A DNA stretch of 7,077 bases from the NCBI GenBank assembly GCA_004525465.1, contig SPCN01000115.1:1-7077 (forward strand), in the 5' to 3' direction. Both the position numbers and the translations under genes were made by a program. Shown here in pieces: positions 5,344-7,077 of this stretch; position 1 is the stretch's first letter; each line of letters starts with the position of its first letter. The notes under the pieces are model-generated. The model was not told where the DNA came from and did no database searches. It saw only the letters and a program-made list of their open reading frames with translations. This stretch comes from Chrysiogenales bacterium (lineage in GTDB: Bacteria > Acidobacteriota > Aminicenantia > UBA2199).

Positions 5344-5877
5344 ATGAAGGAAGTCAACGCCCTGATCGAGGAATTGCGCGCGCTCATCTCCACGTCGGAG
5401 TTTTCCGCCGCGGAGCGGTTCCAGACGGCCGTGAACCGCATCGCCGCTTTCCTGGCCGACGCCTTCGGCGGCGAGAAGGCCGAAGTGGCGATTCTGTGGA
5501 ACCGTGGAGACAAGCTGTCCTTTCTCTGGCCCGATTTCCTGGCCGACGCCAAGGAATTGTCGATCAAATCCAAGCTGCCCATCGCCGCCAACATCTTCCG
5601 CAACGGCCGTTCATTCATCGACAACCAGCTCATGGAACGGGAGCATATGGTCGAGTACGAGTTCGTCAAGGAGGCGGATGGCGAGTCGCGGCGGATCTGG
5701 AAAATGATGGGGGTCGCCATTACGGTTGACGGCGAACGGCTGGGAGTGGTGCAGATCTCGCGCAAACGCAGCGCCTTCAGCGAACCGGGGCCCGATTTCA
5801 TGCCGGGCGAACTCGACCTGCTGGAGAAACTGACCGCCCGCCTGGGGCCGTTCCTGAAGGCGGTCATTCCCTTCTGA
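5344..5877 (+). CDS. Stand-alone GAF-domain protein
   Basis: A 177-residue cytoplasmic protein consisting almost entirely of one GAF-like domain (about residues 22-173): an N-terminal helix (AERFQTAVNRIAAFLADAF), a sheet with AEVAILW (46-52), a central helical stretch, then WKMMGVAITVDGERLGVVQISRK (119-141) and the terminal helix ELDLLEKLTARLGPFLKAV. GVxxxxxGxxLGVVQIxRK is the usual closing of a GAF domain. GAF domains bind small ligands such as cyclic nucleotides, tetrapyrroles or redox cofactors, or only dimerise; no output domain is attached, so it would act through a partner. The start at 5344 is supported by AGGAGG (5329-5334) nine bases upstream; longer in-frame extension toward 5194 overlaps DUF6506 and looks non-coding. 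It is more GC-rich than DUF6506. Confidence 0.78.
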   Translation: MKEVNALIEELRALISTSEFSAAERFQTAVNRIAAFLADAFGGEKAEVAILWNRGDKLSFLWPDFLADAKELSIKSKLPIAANIFRNGRSFIDNQLMEREHMVEYEFVKEADGESRRIWKMMGVAITVDGERLGVVQISRKRSAFSEPGPDFMPGELDLLEKLTARLGPFLKAVIPF

Positions 5878-5918
5878 ACCGAGCCATGCCCTTTTCATGC
5901 TGCCAAGCCTGAAGAGAT

Positions 5919-5932
5919 CCCGGAAAACCGGG
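5919..5932 (+). terminator. Weak hairpin after the GAF gene
   Basis: CCCGG-AAAA-CCGGG forms a five-pair stem with a tetraloop about 40 bases after the GAF stop codon. The following bases (TGCATTATTTA) are only moderately U-rich, so it could be a weak intrinsic terminator or a simple RNA hairpin before the next gene. Confidence 0.3.
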
Positions 5933-5968
5933 TGCATTATTTACGCATTACATAAAGGAGGCGGGCAA

Positions 5969-6043
5969 ATGAAAAAGAAGTTCAGCGGTGCTGCCGTATT
6001 GCTGGCCTCTTCTTGCTCCAGGCCGGCAAGCACCGGGCAATGA
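5969..6043 (+). CDS. 24-residue leader-like ORF overlapping the aldo/keto reductase start
   Basis: A short frame opens with MKKKFSGAAVLLASSC and ends 8 residues later. It has the strongest ribosome binding site in the area, AAGGAGG (5955-5961), seven bases before its ATG. Its TGA stop overlaps the reductase ATG in an ATGA junction at 6040-6043. The peptide looks like a minimal lipoprotein or export signal (three lysines, short hydrophobic stretch, ASSC before a Ser/Pro/Thr tail) with no mature domain. Two readings are possible: a true leader or microprotein that couples translation into the reductase, which lacks its own Shine-Dalgarno sequence; or the 5' end of a broken lipoprotein gene that now drives the reductase. 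The site and overlap are seen directly; the role is inference. Confidence 0.5.
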   Translation: MKKKFSGAAVLLASSCSRPASTGQ

Positions 6044-6930
6044 ATATCTCCAGGAAAAAATTCCTGCGCTCGCTTCTGGGCATGGCCGGAGCCGGGATCT
6101 GCTTGCGGCATGCTCCGGCAGCGGGGCATAACCTCGAAAAAAATTCCTTGAGAAACCTGGGCAAGACGGGCTTGCAGGTCACGCCCCTGGCCATGGGAGC
6201 TTCCCGTACCATGGAACCGGCGCTGGTCCAGGCGGCGCTTGGGCGCGGCATCCGCTTTATCGATACCGGCAGGGCCTATGCCAACGGCAAAAATGAGGTG
6301 ATGATCGGGAATGTACTGAAGGGAAAACGCCAGCAGGTCGTCATCCAGTCAAAAGTAAAGCTTCCCGAGGGTTTTGCAAGCAAGACCGGGACGAAGGAGG
6401 CCCTGGCCCATCTGGAAATGAAATTGCATGAAAGCCTGAGGGCCCTGCAGACCGATCATGTGGATGTCCTGCTCCTGCACGGCATCCAGGAGGAGTGGAT
6501 ACTTGAAGATCAGGTTGTGCGGGAATTTTTCAGCCGCGCCAAGACAAAGGGAAAAATCAGGGCCTGCGGCTTTTCAACCCACAAAAACCATTTGGCCCTG
6601 CTTGAAAAAGCTCTGGCGGCGGGTTTTTTTGATGTCGTGATGCTGCCCTTTAATCCGTTTGCAGGATTCAAACATTCCATCAGCGGCTGGAGCGCCAGTT
6701 GGGACCAGGACAGACTGCTAAAGGCCATGCAGCTGGCCCATGGCGCCGGTATCGGCATCGTGGCCATGAAAACCTGCTCGGGGGGACCCTATGGCAGCGG
6801 CCAAGGAGATATCCCTTCCCTGGCCGGGGCCGTGCAATGGGTAACCGACAAACCCTACATCGCCAGCGCTGCCGTGGCCATGGCAAATTTCTCCCAGCTG
6901 GAAGAACACGCGGCCCGCTTCGGGATATAG
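6040..6930 (+). CDS. Aldo/keto reductase with Tat-like N-terminus
   Basis: A 296-residue aldo/keto reductase (PF00248), an NAD(P)H-dependent carbonyl oxidoreductase of TIM-barrel fold. The catalytic tetrad is visible: Asp75 and Tyr80 in FIDTGRAYANG, Lys105 in IQSKVK, and His147 in VDVLLLHGI. The N-terminus MNISRKKFLRSLLGMAGAG has the layout of a twin-arginine export signal (SRRxFLK) but with Arg-Lys in place of Arg-Arg. Barrel segments GFSTH (177-181) and VAMKTCSGG (241-249) follow. The ATG at 6040 is chosen because the Tat-like sequence begins there; an in-frame TTG at 6013 has no support. It starts within the stop of a 24-codon ORF (ATGA overlap). The protein ends soon after the conserved MANFSQLEEH helix, shorter than Tat-exported relatives that usually carry further C-terminal residues, so it may be truncated. 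The substrate is unknown. Confidence 0.85.
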   Translation: MNISRKKFLRSLLGMAGAGICLRHAPAAGHNLEKNSLRNLGKTGLQVTPLAMGASRTMEPALVQAALGRGIRFIDTGRAYANGKNEVMIGNVLKGKRQQVVIQSKVKLPEGFASKTGTKEALAHLEMKLHESLRALQTDHVDVLLLHGIQEEWILEDQVVREFFSRAKTKGKIRACGFSTHKNHLALLEKALAAGFFDVVMLPFNPFAGFKHSISGWSASWDQDRLLKAMQLAHGAGIGIVAMKTCSGGPYGSGQGDIPSLAGAVQWVTDKPYIASAAVAMANFSQLEEHAARFGI

Positions 6931-7077
6931 AGTCCCGGGGACGCCCATTAGAAGGTACATGTCAAGTAGGCAGACATATATTTTAGTTTTTTATTAGCAC
7001 TACAAAAGAGCTTCAGTGAAGATGTTAGCTTCCGTCGATTTCGATTTTTATAGGTTGCAAAACTTAAATGTTCTGCT
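6931..7077. other. Non-coding, AT-rich end of window
   Basis: After the reductase stop there is a short GC-rich dyad, GTCCC-G-GGGAC (6932-6942), then AT-rich sequence with a tiny palindrome, CTTCAGTGAAG (7011-7021). No ORF with a ribosome binding site, RNA gene or clear terminator is seen. Confidence 0.5.

Noticed and set aside
1..7077. CRISPR arrays, tRNA or rRNA genes, complete insertion sequences
   Set aside because: No regularly spaced repeats, no cloverleaf or rRNA-like sequence and no transposase reading frame were seen.

Overview
The window looks like bacterial chromosome, most likely from a Gram-negative, anaerobic or facultatively anaerobic organism. It encodes a periplasmic/membrane cytochrome c nitrite reductase, several exported proteins with signal peptides, clear Shine-Dalgarno sequences and sigma70-like promoters. 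By eye the base composition is patchy: the PD40 gene and the GAF gene are very GC-rich, nrfHA is more balanced, and several intergenic stretches are AT-rich. Secreted PD40 proteins, DUF6506, GAF proteins, decayed gene tails and GGGG(A/T)CAGGTC-type repeats would fit Acidobacteriota (Aminicenantes-like) or a deltaproteobacterial-type lineage, but this is only an inference and no marker gene is present.

Layout. (1) 1-211 is a promoter region with a palindrome, followed by an exported amidohydrolase-2 family metal hydrolase (212-1135, +). (2) 1136-2448 is a patchwork: a 22-bp inverted repeat pair (1152-1173 and 2360-2381) brackets the tail of a dead NTF2/lumazine-binding-like gene (1194-1328), an intact exported PD40 beta-propeller gene (1371-2276, +) and a 15-codon truncated reading frame. 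(3) 2449-4523 on the minus strand is a complete nrfHA operon, menaquinol-oxidising tetraheme NrfH (upstream) and pentaheme NrfA (downstream). It converges on the PD40 gene and has its own AT-rich promoter region. (4) 4631-4842 holds a 42-bp direct repeat of an internal piece of the PD40 gene, joined to the C-terminal half of a histidine-kinase ATPase domain with no upstream part. (5) 4903-5877 contains a near-consensus promoter, a DUF6506 gene and a stand-alone GAF-domain gene. (6) 5969-6930 contains a 24-codon leader-like ORF with a strong ribosome binding site, overlapping by ATGA an aldo/keto reductase with a Tat-like N-terminus and an apparently short C-terminus. 6931-7077 is AT-rich with no gene recognised.

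Function and evolution. The one clear pathway is dissimilatory nitrite reduction to ammonium: NrfH takes electrons from the quinol pool and NrfA reduces nitrite with six electrons. The other genes are unrelated single genes or small units. The most notable structure is that nrfHA lies between two direct copies of a 42-bp sequence, one inside the PD40 gene and one fused to a kinase remnant. With the inverted repeats and two gene remnants, this indicates an accessory region shaped by repeated recombination (or, less interestingly, an assembly misjoin at a repeat). I do not see a convincing new multi-gene system. The best candidates for something undescribed are the repeat-bounded nrfHA segment and the leader-peptide/reductase pair.
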